A model generated the notes under the pieces. The model ran no database searches. It saw only the letters and a list, made by a program, of their open reading frames with translations, and was not told the DNA's origin. From an uncultured Methanobacterium sp. (GTDB taxonomy: Archaea > Methanobacteriota > Methanobacteria > Methanobacteriales > Methanobacteriaceae): a DNA stretch of 64,000 bases. Location of the stretch: positions 2,211,501 to 2,275,500 of the forward strand of contig NZ_OY762015.1 of the NCBI RefSeq assembly GCF_963665055.1. Direction: 5' to 3'. The translations under genes and the position numbers were made by a program. Of the stretch, positions 30,287 to 48,175 are shown one piece after another. Each line of letters opens with the position of its first letter. Position 1 is the first letter of the stretch.

Positions 30287-31054
30287 ATGGCCAACACAAA
30301 TACTGAAAGCCGGATTAAAATATTTTCCACTAAAACTGGAGTGAATGTGGTTCAAAGCCCAATAAAAGCACAGATTCTCTCCATTCTCAAAGAAGGAGGT
30401 ATGAGTGGATCCCAGATCGTTTCCTCAACCAAACGGTCAAAATCCACCATCTCCGCACACCTGCAGGACCTGGAGGATGCCGGAATAATAGACTGGGTAA
30501 TAGACCCGGATGACCGTCGCCGGAAAATTTATTACATAAATTCCAAATTCCTGGGTGATTTATCATCAACCCGGGAAATAGAAAACGATGTGAATGATCT
30601 CCTGGAAGAATACGTGGTCCAATCTGAAGATCCATTTAATTTCTTCCGTTTCATGTTCAGAGCTATTCGAGTCGCATTATTAGATGAAGGAATTAATATA
30701 GACCCCATACTCCATAATGCAGGCGTTAAAGTGGGTAAGACATTTTATAAAAAGTTAAAGGGTCAGGATGTCAATGAACTTGCCCGAAATATCGCACTGT
30801 TCTGGGAAACCAATAAACTGGGAAATATCCAGATAAAAAGCATGAACCCGATTATAATACAGGCCTATGACTGCTTTGAATGTGAAGATCTTCCACAACT
30901 GGGAAGACCAGCCTGTGCATTTGATTCCGGACTACTGGAAGGAGTATTCTCCAATTATTATGGTCAGGAAGTGGAAGCTGAGGAAACCAAATGCTACGCT
31001 CAGGGAGATGATTTCTGCCAGTTCGTTATTAAGCCTTTAAAATCAAAAGAATGA
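30287..31054 (+). CDS. msvR: Redox-responsive transcription regulator MsvR (HTH + V4R domain)
   Basis: A 255-residue regulator. Residues about 20-80 form an ArsR-like winged helix-turn-helix (SGSQIVSSTKRSKSTISAHL is the recognition region). Residues about 110-250 form a V4R domain with cysteines in DCFECED, RPACAF, KCYAQ and FCQFV that can sense redox state. In Methanothermobacter the homologue sits divergent to fpaA-rlp-rub and controls both transcripts under non-reducing conditions; the same arrangement is seen here. The ATG follows GGAAGG. The four boxes upstream are its presumed targets. Confidence 0.9.
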   Translation: MANTNTESRIKIFSTKTGVNVVQSPIKAQILSILKEGGMSGSQIVSSTKRSKSTISAHLQDLEDAGIIDWVIDPDDRRRKIYYINSKFLGDLSSTREIENDVNDLLEEYVVQSEDPFNFFRFMFRAIRVALLDEGINIDPILHNAGVKVGKTFYKKLKGQDVNELARNIALFWETNKLGNIQIKSMNPIIIQAYDCFECEDLPQLGRPACAFDSGLLEGVFSNYYGQEVEAEETKCYAQGDDFCQFVIKPLKSKE

Positions 31055-31205
31055 CTGGAAGTGTGAAAAAATTGGTTTAAAAAAACAAGATGCACTGTTC
31101 AAACATAACCGGAATAAATGTTAAAATTTTGAAATGATGAAAATTTATTTTAAAATTATCATCAATAATTTCGAAACTATTTCCCAAAAAAATAGGAAAT
31201 CCTCT

Positions 31206-32195
31206 TTAACATTCCTTCTCATAAATCGTTTTCACGAAGTTTTTAATGGCACCTTCTGCTTTTTGAACATCCCTAACACAACCGTAATGTCCCCATATGG
31301 AATCATAGTTGAAAAGTTGTGAATTTTTCAGTCCTTCATACATAGGCATGACACAATAATTGAAGTCAACGATCTGATCCTGATTTATGGCCACCACCAG
31401 TGCCGGGATGTCGATTTTAGATATTTCATTCCCCAGATCGTGACTTAAAAGAGCCTCATTTCTCCAGATAACATCATTAGCATCCCATTCATGGGCATCT
31501 TTCTCCAGGTCACCCATTCCCTCTAAAAATTCACTCCGGGATTGGAAACATGTCTCGTAATTTTCAGGGGAGAGGCTCCATAGGAAACTGAGGGCAGATG
31601 ATTTTTCCATGACACGGAGGGGGTTATCAGTGTAATTTCCATTCATATAACCATGGTCCTCGGTGATCATCTGATTCATAAGGTGGTACATTCCGTACAT
31701 CCGGTTTGAAACTCGGTGGCTGGTTCCATTGAGTATCAGAAAATCAATAAAATCAGGGTATTCAATTGCCCAGTTAAGAGCCTGGAAACCACCCATGGAT
31801 GTGCCCATAATCCCATTCAAATGTTTTATTCCCAGTTTTGTGGTTATGAGCTCGTAATGGGCCCTTACCATGTCTTTCAGGGTGTAGTGAGGGAATTCTG
31901 TTTTCAGGCCGGATGTGGATGGGGCAGATGATCCTGGTGCTCCCAGTGCAGTGGGGCTTATCACGTAGAAATGGTTGGTGTCAATGGCCTTTCCCGGGCC
32001 AATTACACTCTTGAGATTTTCTACTGATGTGTAATCCCCACTCCAGCCATGGAGATAGATGAAGGCATTGTTTATGTTCCCCTCGTTATCCAGCTTTTTA
32101 TTTCCCTGTGTGGCGTATTCCAGTTTCAGTTCCGGGAGTGTTTCTCCGGATTCTAACTGGAAATCTTTTAAAATATGATACTGTGGTTTGAGCAA
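31206..32195 (-). CDS. Alpha/beta hydrolase, homoserine O-acetyltransferase (MetX)-like
   Basis: A 329-residue alpha/beta hydrolase. The N-terminal LESGETLPELKLEYATQG and the oxyanion region IYLHGWSGD, plus the nucleophile elbow GTSMGG, match the MetX/homoserine acetyltransferase-like group. An Asp in NQDQIVDF and a His in SIWGHYGC complete a plausible triad. Strict MetX function is not certain: motifs near the nucleophile differ, and no methionine genes are adjacent. The start is TTG 32195 after AAGGTGA. The upstream DUF447 gene is 80 bp away on the same strand. Confidence 0.75.
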   Translation of the reverse strand: MLKPQYHILKDFQLESGETLPELKLEYATQGNKKLDNEGNINNAFIYLHGWSGDYTSVENLKSVIGPGKAIDTNHFYVISPTALGAPGSSAPSTSGLKTEFPHYTLKDMVRAHYELITTKLGIKHLNGIMGTSMGGFQALNWAIEYPDFIDFLILNGTSHRVSNRMYGMYHLMNQMITEDHGYMNGNYTDNPLRVMEKSSALSFLWSLSPENYETCFQSRSEFLEGMGDLEKDAHEWDANDVIWRNEALLSHDLGNEISKIDIPALVVAINQDQIVDFNYCVMPMYEGLKNSQLFNYDSIWGHYGCVRDVQKAEGAIKNFVKTIYEKEC

Positions 32196-32275
32196 TATTT
32201 CACCTTATATGGTTATCCATTAACTTTGTGAACTTATTCATTAAAAAAATGGCCGCATTCAATAAATATGTGAAT

Positions 32276-32905
32276 TTATCCTTTGATTCTGATTTCAAAT
32301 TCTTTTTCTATGAGTTCCATTGCCTGTATATGGCGTGGCCCGCCCACATGGTTTACTACCCTTGATATTTCTTTCAATCTTTCTGCATATTCCATCTTTT
32401 TCTCTTGAGGGACCCGCTTAACCCTACTCAGATTCACCAGAGCTTCAAGTACCCCACATATAGCCCGGCTCAATGGCTCGGATTCTTTCTTTTCCTGTTT
32501 TATGTCGCTAACCTGGGAGTGGAACATGATGGTGATATTTTCACCCATGACATCATTTTCCTTTACTATTTCCTTCTCATGGCGTACTTCACCAAAGAAG
32601 GATACATCCGCATTTTTAATGGAAAATCCATGGTCTTCTTCTGCAAATTCCAGGTCTGAAGGACCGCCTATGAGCGAATAGGTGAAAAGGAGTGGATCCC
32701 TGGATAAATTAACATAGAACTTTTTGTCCCGTTTTACATTGGAAATGGTATGTGACCCTTCATGGAGCCGGAGTACTACCTGTTCCGGGCCTTTGCAGAT
32801 TATTCCCATGGGGGCAGCGTTTGGTGTCCCGTCTGCGTTACGGGTGGTTACAATACCCTCGTAATGGAGACCTCTTTCCATTTTCAGTGCGTATAAGTCC
32901 AGCAT
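32276..32905 (-). CDS. DUF447 family flavin-binding-like protein
   Basis: A 209-residue protein with the DUF447 signature YEGIVTTRNADGTPNAAPMG, a split-barrel FMN-binding-like fold. The C-terminal helical part ends GGPRHIQAMELIEKEFEI. The physiological role is unknown. Its ATG (32903-32905) overlaps the stop of cbiL as TAATG, implying translational coupling. The family is widespread in methanogens. Confidence 0.85.
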   Translation of the reverse strand: MLDLYALKMERGLHYEGIVTTRNADGTPNAAPMGIICKGPEQVVLRLHEGSHTISNVKRDKKFYVNLSRDPLLFTYSLIGGPSDLEFAEEDHGFSIKNADVSFFGEVRHEKEIVKENDVMGENITIMFHSQVSDIKQEKKESEPLSRAICGVLEALVNLSRVKRVPQEKKMEYAERLKEISRVVNHVGGPRHIQAMELIEKEFEIRIKG

Positions 32906-33621
32906 TATTCATCATCCCCCTTGTTATTGAATTTAACTATGGTTGTGGAGAGGTACTTTCCCTTCTTCGCAAAACCTTCAAATACTTCTTCATCATCCAT
33001 TCCACAGTTTTGGACCGAGGTGACTGTTTTATCCCTTGGATCATTATCAACCAGGTCTTCCAGCATCAGGGAGTGGCGTGATGTTTTCATAACCACTGCA
33101 GTATCGGCGTGTTTTAATAGCTCTTCCAGCCGTTCATCAACCTTGGGTACCACCAGGATTATTTCATCCTTTTCACCCAGTGTAATACCTGCACTGGCAG
33201 CACAACCTGTAAATGAGGTTATTCCAGGTATCATCTCCACAGAGTAGCCCTGGTTTCCAATTATCTGGGCAACATAGGAGAATGTACTGTAGATTGAAGG
33301 GTCTCCCAGGGTGATGAATGAAACATCCAGACCTTCATCTAATTTTTGAGTAATTAACTGTGCAGCACCGTTCCAGTAACTTTTAAGGGCTTTTTTATCC
33401 TCAATCATGGGGAATAATGGTTCAATAGTTTCGTATTCATCACCACGACCATCCAGAATTCCCTGAACTATGGAAAGTGCCACACTAGGTTTTTCCCGGG
33501 ATGATTTAGGGGAGCAGATTACTTGAACGCTTTCCAAAGTCTTTACTGCCTTAACTGTGAGGAGTTCCGGGTCCCCGGGACCTACTCCAATACCAATGAG
33601 TTTGCCTTTATTTATATTCAT
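32905..33621 (-). CDS. cbiL: Cobalt-factor II C20-methyltransferase
   Basis: SAM-dependent methyltransferase of the anaerobic cobalamin/corrinoid pathway, needed for corrinoid cofactors such as that of methyl-H4MPT:CoM methyltransferase. The 238-residue protein has the tetrapyrrole-methylase motifs GIGVGPGDPELLTVKA at the N-terminus, LGDPSIYSTFSY and IPGITSFTGCAA. A TATA-like GATATAAAAT lies at about 33667-33676 on the - strand, giving a short leader. It heads the cbiL-DUF447 pair. Precorrin-2 versus cobalt-factor-II specificity is inferred from the anaerobic lifestyle. Confidence 0.9.
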   Translation of the reverse strand: MNINKGKLIGIGVGPGDPELLTVKAVKTLESVQVICSPKSSREKPSVALSIVQGILDGRGDEYETIEPLFPMIEDKKALKSYWNGAAQLITQKLDEGLDVSFITLGDPSIYSTFSYVAQIIGNQGYSVEMIPGITSFTGCAASAGITLGEKDEIILVVPKVDERLEELLKHADTAVVMKTSRHSLMLEDLVDNDPRDKTVTSVQNCGMDDEEVFEGFAKKGKYLSTTIVKFNNKGDDE

Positions 33622-34034
33622 GATTAAACACCGAATTAAAGTAACTTTAGAATAATTAGTCTTCTATTTTATATCATGATAATGGTATTTATCTAGATTC
33701 TTTTTGGTATCCAGATTCTTTTGGACTAATGTAAATTATCTTGATTGGCCAGACCTCTTAAGTAAAAATTCAAATGTCCTCTAAATTTATTCAATTTAAC
33801 CCGATGTTAATAATAAAAGTATTTTAAAAATTATTATTTAAATTGAGTTTATAACTACTCCCAAAAAAAGCTATTATCCCCATCACATTTAGATCAAAGC
33901 TTTTTAAAGGTATTATCCAGACTAAATCTAAATAACCACATTTAAAGTTCATAAGAGAAACCAATTTTGATGAATACTACTCACACGCTGGGAAACTTTA
34001 CCTATTTATACCACTACCCAAAATATAATTGGTC
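33622..34034. other. Divergent promoter region between cbiL and the XPD/DinG-like helicase gene
   Basis: AT-rich with no ORF. Apart from the cbiL TATA element near 33667, a TATTTATA at 34003-34010 is correctly placed for a nearly leaderless transcript starting at ATG 34035. Nothing else is recognised. Confidence 0.45.
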
Positions 34035-35783
34035 ATGGATAACGGCTTTTTCTGTGAAAAGTGCGGAATGATAAAAGACCGCTGCATATGTAACTCTGGA
34101 AGTGTTGAAAACACCATCCAGGCTAAAACTCCCAAAATATCATCATCAAGAATCAACGCCATTAAAAAGGCTTATCCCCACATTGACGAGGACATAATTG
34201 AAAAGTTCCCCTTTGCCTCACCCAGGGAAGGGCAGCTGGAAATAATATCTGAAATCAGGGATGCCATAGATGAGGGCTACTCTAACATAATCCTGGAAGC
34301 CGGTACTGGAACCGGTAAGTCAGTGGTGGCCACCACCCTGGCCCGACTTTACCATCCGGCTTACATACTCACCATGACCAAGCAGCTCCAGTCCCAGTAC
34401 GCAGCAGAGTTTGGTTACCCCATGGTGAAGGGCCGTGGAAACTTCCTGTGCCAGAATGAGAACCTGGAGTTTTCCTGTGACCAGGGAACCTGCCAGACCA
34501 TTCCCAGCACCCAGAAATTCGCATGTGATTATGGTATCAGCAAGTCCCCCTTTGGTGGGGAGGTGCACGCTTTTCAGGATGCCTTCGGAAGTCCCATGTA
34601 TTTCCGTTCCAACAACCGGTGCCGCTACTGGGATCAAAAAGCCCATGCAGCAGAAAGCTCCATAACCCTGATGAACTATGACTACGCACTCCTGGAACTT
34701 AACTACGTGAAACACTTCGGGAAAAGGGACCTGATGGTCCTGGATGAGGCCCATAACCTGGAGAACAAGCTCATGCAACGCCTGGAGGTTAACCTATACA
34801 ACCGCCGGCTGGAGCGTGAAATTAAAAAAACCATACCTCAAAGTATGCTGCAGCACAATGAGCCCCAGGAATGGATACTCTTTGTGGAATCACTCTACGA
34901 GGATTATCAGGACATCAACCTGAAACAGATCCCCAAAAACCAGGCCGACCGGGTTAACCGGATGAAGATGAACCTGAGCGAGCTTTCAAGGAACCTGGAG
35001 GATAATCCAGATAACTGGGTGGTGGACACCAGCCCAGGAGGAGTTTCCTTCAAACCACTCCGGGTTAACACCTACGCCAACGACCGCCTACTTAACCATG
35101 CAGACATAAGGCTATTTATGAGTGCCACCATCCTAGATCAGGAACTGTTCTGCCAGTGGCTGGGTATTGAACCTGAAGAAACTTATCACCTGGAAATTAA
35201 GAGTATTTTCCCCCCATCCTCCCGTCCAGTTCACCTGAAACTGGTGGGTAACATGTCCCATCGCCTGATTAAACGTACCGCCCCCAAGACCATCCCGGTA
35301 CTGGAGAAGATCATTGAACACCATAAATATGAAAGAGGGTTGATACACACCCATAACTACAAGTGCCAGGAGTATATCATCAAACACCTGAAAAATCCCC
35401 GTTTAATGGGCCATAACTCTAAAAACAGGGAGCACGTTTTGAACCGGTTCGAACACAGTAAGGACCCCAGGGTGCTGGTGAGTCCTTCCATGAGTGAAGG
35501 GGTGGATCTGCCCTATGAAAAGTGCCAGTTCCAGGTTATCTACAAAATACCATTCCCATACTTAGGAGATCCCCAGATCAACCAGCGTAAACAGCAGGAC
35601 CCTTCCTGGTATGCGTATAAAACAATTATGACACTCCTCCAAGCCTATGGTCGTGGAATGCGTGCCGAAGATGATTACTGTGAGACCTACATCTTAGATG
35701 GGAACTTCCGCATGTTACTACGGAACAAACTTTACCGGGAACTGGTGCCCAGCTTCTTCAAGGATGCCATACAAAGGGAATAA
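34035..35783 (+). CDS. XPD/DinG-like superfamily 2 DNA helicase
   Basis: About 582 residues. An N-terminal zinc ribbon (CEKC, CIC) is followed by Walker A EAGTGTGKS and the DEAH box LDEAHN. A C-terminal helicase part contains SPSMSEGVDLP and a final arginine-rich QAYGRGMRAEDD. Cysteines between motifs Ia and II (GNFLC, FSC, GTC, KFAC, NRCRYW) suggest the iron-sulfur cluster of XPD/FancJ/DinG 5'-3' helicases. ATG 34035 is favoured because a TATA box at 34003-34010 would give a leaderless mRNA, explaining the missing ribosome binding site. The large DUF4011 gene follows 120 bp later. Confidence 0.85.
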   Translation: MDNGFFCEKCGMIKDRCICNSGSVENTIQAKTPKISSSRINAIKKAYPHIDEDIIEKFPFASPREGQLEIISEIRDAIDEGYSNIILEAGTGTGKSVVATTLARLYHPAYILTMTKQLQSQYAAEFGYPMVKGRGNFLCQNENLEFSCDQGTCQTIPSTQKFACDYGISKSPFGGEVHAFQDAFGSPMYFRSNNRCRYWDQKAHAAESSITLMNYDYALLELNYVKHFGKRDLMVLDEAHNLENKLMQRLEVNLYNRRLEREIKKTIPQSMLQHNEPQEWILFVESLYEDYQDINLKQIPKNQADRVNRMKMNLSELSRNLEDNPDNWVVDTSPGGVSFKPLRVNTYANDRLLNHADIRLFMSATILDQELFCQWLGIEPEETYHLEIKSIFPPSSRPVHLKLVGNMSHRLIKRTAPKTIPVLEKIIEHHKYERGLIHTHNYKCQEYIIKHLKNPRLMGHNSKNREHVLNRFEHSKDPRVLVSPSMSEGVDLPYEKCQFQVIYKIPFPYLGDPQINQRKQQDPSWYAYKTIMTLLQAYGRGMRAEDDYCETYILDGNFRMLLRNKLYRELVPSFFKDAIQRE

Positions 35784-35903
35784 CCCCACTGTTCATAAAA
35801 TGGTAAGATAGTTTTAATATAGAGTTTAAATAAACCATTACACAGTATATTAATAATCATTGTTAGTTTCAGGGCCAATCCAAGTAATGAGAGGTATAAT
35901 GAA

Positions 35904-41366
<5,463 letters not shown>

Positions 41367-41580
41367 AGGAATTGTGAATATCAGGAAATATAACCTGGAA
41401 TAGAATAAATGGAATGGATAATATTCCTAAGATGGAACTATTCCTCTGAAAATTAAACTATTCCATTTACTGTGTGAATATTACCCATTAATTATTAGTA
41501 TTTCCATTTATAGTAACCATTCCAGTTAGGTAACTTATTCCATAAGGGTGACAAGAAGAGTATCATCACATTTATTTTTT

Positions 41581-41946
41581 TTATTCTTTAATTATAGGAT
41601 TGCCATTTACCTTCCACATCCTAATGCCCCCCAGGATGTTGTAAACTTCAAGGTATTCTAACTCTTCCATTATAGCCAGTGCTTTAGCGGATCTAACACC
41701 TGATCCACAGTAAATGAGATATTTTTTCTCCTTGTCCCCTTTTTCCAGTTCTTCAGTGAAGTTTTCACCACGAAAATCCATGTTCACCGCACCCTCAAGA
41801 TAGCCTGTGGTGAATTCTTTAGGAGTTCTAAGATCAAGTACGATAAAATCTGGGTCTTCCTTAATCTTATCAAATAATTCTAATGCAACATCCGGACTGA
41901 TATTCCTTAAAATTTGTTCTTTTTCATTTTCAGTGGATTCTGACAT
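41581..41946 (-). CDS. Rhodanese-domain protein
   Basis: A 121-residue single rhodanese domain, with FIVLDLRTPKEF and the active-site loop YCGSGVRS containing the catalytic cysteine. Probably handles sulfur transfer (persulfide) in the cytoplasm; acceptor unknown. The ATG follows GGTGTAATA. It is a paralogue of the rhodanese at 53115-53444: both share the GAVN/GAMN strand, the CxSGVR loop and the YNILGG end. The AT-rich spacer before it (41367-41580) is full of GGAATA/TATTCC-like words. Confidence 0.9.
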   Translation of the reverse strand: MSESTENEKEQILRNISPDVALELFDKIKEDPDFIVLDLRTPKEFTTGYLEGAVNMDFRGENFTEELEKGDKEKKYLIYCGSGVRSAKALAIMEELEYLEVYNILGGIRMWKVNGNPIIKE

Positions 41947-42221
41947 ATTATTACACCTGCATTTTTTATTAATTTCAATCCTGTTTATAATTAATATTCA
42001 ATAGATTCAATTTATTATATTTTTTATTTAATTTAAGAAACTGTATAAGTTGTTGAGGGTTAAAAATTTTATCTAAAAAAATAATTATAACCCATCTGTT
42101 CCCATCAATTAAAATTAAAGTCCGCATCAAATAAAAAGAATATCCTCAAAAAAAAGATAATTAGTTTGAAAAGATAACAGGATAAATAGGAAAACGAAAA
42201 ACTTCAGGAGAGAACAAAAAT

Positions 42222-42671
42222 ATGGAACAGAAAACTCCCAACCGGTTTACAGAGGCCCTTGGTGAAGAGGTGGATGATGCCTTCAAAAAACTGGCTTCGG
42301 AAATATTAAAAGATGGTGCTTTAACTCTCAAGGAAAAAAGTCTCATTGCCCTGGCATGCGCTGTTGCAGTTAAATGTGAACCTTGCACACGTGCACATAA
42401 AAAACAGGCACTTAAAACTGGGGCAACCCAGAAAGAAATTGTAGAAGCTGCTGCTGTGGCTGGCCTGGTGCGTATGGGTTCCGGTTTTAACACCGCCTAT
42501 GCACTTTTAGATGATGATGAAACCGGAAAAAAATTAGTTTTCAAACCACCTACCCGTGAAGAAAATAAGGATAATGAAATGAGTGAGGGGTCTAAGCCTG
42601 AGGGATCTAAAATTCAGAGGAAACCTGATGGCTACCTGAACAGTATTCTCGAAAAAAAGTTCATCGAATGA
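42222..42671 (+). CDS. Carboxymuconolactone decarboxylase / AhpD-like protein
   Basis: A 149-residue protein with the CMD helical domain and the redox CxxC motif CEPCTRAHKK. AhpD-like members act as thiol peroxidase partners, so an oxidative-stress role is plausible, though many CMD proteins have no known substrate. Following the domain, a charged lysine-rich tail of about 40 residues (from RPPTREENKD-like sequence to the end) is an unusual extension. The ATG follows CAGGAGAG. It stands alone between the rhodanese and the tRNA gene. Confidence 0.83.
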   Translation: MEQKTPNRFTEALGEEVDDAFKKLASEILKDGALTLKEKSLIALACAVAVKCEPCTRAHKKQALKTGATQKEIVEAAAVAGLVRMGSGFNTAYALLDDDETGKKLVFKPPTREENKDNEMSEGSKPEGSKIQRKPDGYLNSILEKKFIE

Positions 42672-42842
42672 AATTCCAAGATAAATAGGGATTTTAAAAG
42701 AATAACAAAGTAGTATTAAACCTAACCCCTTAGAAAAAAGGTTGATGATAACTAAAAAATATCATGAAAAGGGTTAATCCTCAACTCTTTAAAGAATTAT
42801 TGATTCTAAAGAAAGTATTGATAATAAACCTATGAAAATTAG

Positions 42843-42927
<85 letters not shown>

Positions 42928-43055
42928 TAAAAAAAGTTTGAATTAAAAAAATGACTTTAACTTGGTGTCATTCTTTTTGAATACAACTCCATATAAACTT
43001 TGTTGCTTTATATGAAGGCACTCACATCAATCAACCAACTCATTTTATCAGAACT

Positions 43056-43664
43056 TCACATTTTACCGATCCAATATTCCAATGGGAAAATCAGTAAATA
43101 CACTAAAGCACTCCATCTGGGAATTACAAAGCTGAGTGATAGTGCCAGGAGCGAAATAACTATGAAAAGGATGTTGGTTCTTATAGTGACGGTTATGTCT
43201 CTAGGAGAAACTTTTTCATCGATAAATTTTTTCCTGCTTGCATAGTACCAGTTTAAACCCAGGAAGAGTGCAATCCCCAGCATGTTTAAATTGAAAATAA
43301 TGTGAGAAATGGGAAATTCTCCATATTTCCCAGTTAAAGAAGCTGAAAATGGGACCAGTACTATGAATAATAACCATATAACATTTATCCATAATAAAGG
43401 TGTGTTCATTTCATCTATTTTATGAAAAGCACGATGATGATTACTCCAAAATAGAGCCAGGAGAATGAAGCTCATGACTAAAGTGTAAAAACTGGGTATA
43501 AGACTATAAAGAGAATTTTGAACTGCTGCATTGGATAATGGTTCGGTAATATCTGGAACAGCTAAAGCCAGAACCAGTAAAGTCATGGCAATGGCAAATA
43601 TTCCATCTACCAATGTTTCAAGACGCTTCGTGTCCATAAAAATACTCGAATTTTCAGACTCCAT
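43056..43664 (-). CDS. TMEM175-family (DUF1211) potassium channel-like membrane protein
   Basis: About 202 residues with six predicted TM segments. The first carries the TMEM175/DUF1211 signature RLETLVDGIFAIAMTLLVL, and FWSNHHRAFHKID follows TM3. Bacterial and archaeal homologues form tetrameric K+-permeable channels. ATG 43664 is chosen because GGAG is seven bases upstream; the ATG at 43682 adds six residues. No operon partner. Confidence 0.88.
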   Translation of the reverse strand: MESENSSIFMDTKRLETLVDGIFAIAMTLLVLALAVPDITEPLSNAAVQNSLYSLIPSFYTLVMSFILLALFWSNHHRAFHKIDEMNTPLLWINVIWLLFIVLVPFSASLTGKYGEFPISHIIFNLNMLGIALFLGLNWYYASRKKFIDEKVSPRDITVTIRTNILFIVISLLALSLSFVIPRWSALVYLLIFPLEYWIGKM

Positions 43665-43926
43665 GTTAATCTCCAATCCCATTAAAATATAATTATTTAA
43701 TGTAATATTACGTCACTTTAAATACTTTCCGATATTTTTCAGTTGTATATGATAATTTAAACAATACAATGCGAAGATACGGTTATTAATCCCATTAATT
43801 CAATGGACAGAGAATAAACGACAATATTTGTAAATTTATTTTACCAAAAATGGCCCAATATGACAAAAAATGAGAGTTTAGAGAATTATCTTATAAAACG
43901 TTGGATAAATAAAAAAAGAAAGAAAT

Positions 43927-44544
<618 letters not shown>

Positions 44545-44582
44545 ATTATCACTCCTGAAGAAGATTGGATAGGTGAGGTTAA

Positions 44583-45209
<627 letters not shown>

Positions 45210-45346
45210 ATTAGTTCACCGCTTAAAAAATAGGAAGAACACCCATATAAATGTATCATATAGGTGTGATATATAGTATTACTATTTGGGACGCTAATAG
45301 AGAATCTTCATACACCCCACTAACTTTTTAATCCTATACTTTTAAT

Positions 45347-46114
45347 CTAAGTTGGTTCTTCTGTTTCCGGGAGATCTTTACTTTCATACTGAATTGATTC
45401 TCCTTCATCTTCCACTGTTTCTTTATAGATTAATCCGATTGCCCTGTACAGGAACAGGTAGATGAATGGATAAATGATGAGGCATGCTAAAACCAGTCCT
45501 GCATATGGTATAATCATTACTACTGATGCCACCACCAACAGTATAATGTAAATAATTGCCAGTAAAATCAGCATCACTATGTATTCTAACCATCCAATAC
45601 TTTCTATTCTCTCCTTGATTTCACCGAATTTAAATGCTGCTCCTATTTCATTATAGTACGCCATGTTGGAAATGGCCATTACTGATATTATCCCCAAGAT
45701 GATGAAAAGTATTGCACCCACTATAAGGATAATCACTCCTAGGCCATATGATCCTGTAAATAGCATGATGAACCCCATAATTAAAATTATTGTGGGAATT
45801 ATTCCATAAGCAATACTTGTAATGAAAACTCTAAGTCCATCCAGGAACATTTTAGTCCAATCATTAAACTCAGGAGGTTCATTTTCCCCAATTATAGATG
45901 TCGCTATTGTCCTCAGTTGATATCCCATGGTCAGGAATACAGCAATTAAAGCAGGAATTAAGAGGTAATATGGCAAGCCGGAAACACGACCATATCCAAT
46001 TGCAATTTCAATTAAAATTTGGGTTATTAAAACTATTACGCCTAAAATCAACAAGCGTTTCCAGTTAGAAACTGGATATTTAAAAGCATCACCAATAATT
46101 TGACCCATGTCCAT
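45347..46114 (-). CDS. DUF4013 membrane protein
   Basis: A 255-residue hydrophobic protein with about six to seven TM segments and a short acidic C-terminal tail. The N-terminal DAFKYPVSNWKRLLILG matches DUF4013, a family expanded in Methanobacteriales with no known function. The ATG follows GGAGCTGAT. A paralogue lies at 49670-50392, and an ABC1 kinase and a ThrE-like exporter lie between them on the same strand. Confidence 0.85.
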   Translation of the reverse strand: MDMGQIIGDAFKYPVSNWKRLLILGVIVLITQILIEIAIGYGRVSGLPYYLLIPALIAVFLTMGYQLRTIATSIIGENEPPEFNDWTKMFLDGLRVFITSIAYGIIPTIILIMGFIMLFTGSYGLGVIILIVGAILFIILGIISVMAISNMAYYNEIGAAFKFGEIKERIESIGWLEYIVMLILLAIIYIILLVVASVVMIIPYAGLVLACLIIYPFIYLFLYRAIGLIYKETVEDEGESIQYESKDLPETEEPT

Positions 46115-46325
46115 TCTTAATCAGCTCCCATGATTCATGCAAATACTAAATCAATTAATTAGTTTATTAACGTTTTCAAGTTGGTTTTCACATGATATAA
46201 ATGTTATTACCCACATTAAAAGTAATACCAGATGCTTTTTGTTTAAAATAAGGATTAACCCACCTTTAAAAAAAATTAAATAGTGTTTATTAATAGAGCC
46301 GGCTGAAATTATAAACTCAATATCT

Positions 46326-47987
<1,662 letters not shown>

Positions 47988-48047
47988 CATTAACACCTTA
48001 ACTACAATAATTCAATAAGGGACATCTAATTTGTACATAAAAATTTC

Positions 48048-48083
48048 AGGGAACTTCTCAGTATAAGGGAACTTCTCAGTATG
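48048..48083. repeat. 18-bp tandem duplication
   Basis: AGGGAACTTCTCAGTATA is repeated head to tail with one mismatch, in the gap between the ABC1 kinase and ThrE-like genes. Probably replication slippage. Confidence 0.85.
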
Positions 48084-48175
48084 AATAAACTCTACCATCC
48101 CCTTTTATAGAACCTCTATCGTCACAGCCTCATATACTATCAAATCTTTCGGTGTGCGTAGGGTCACATATCTGA

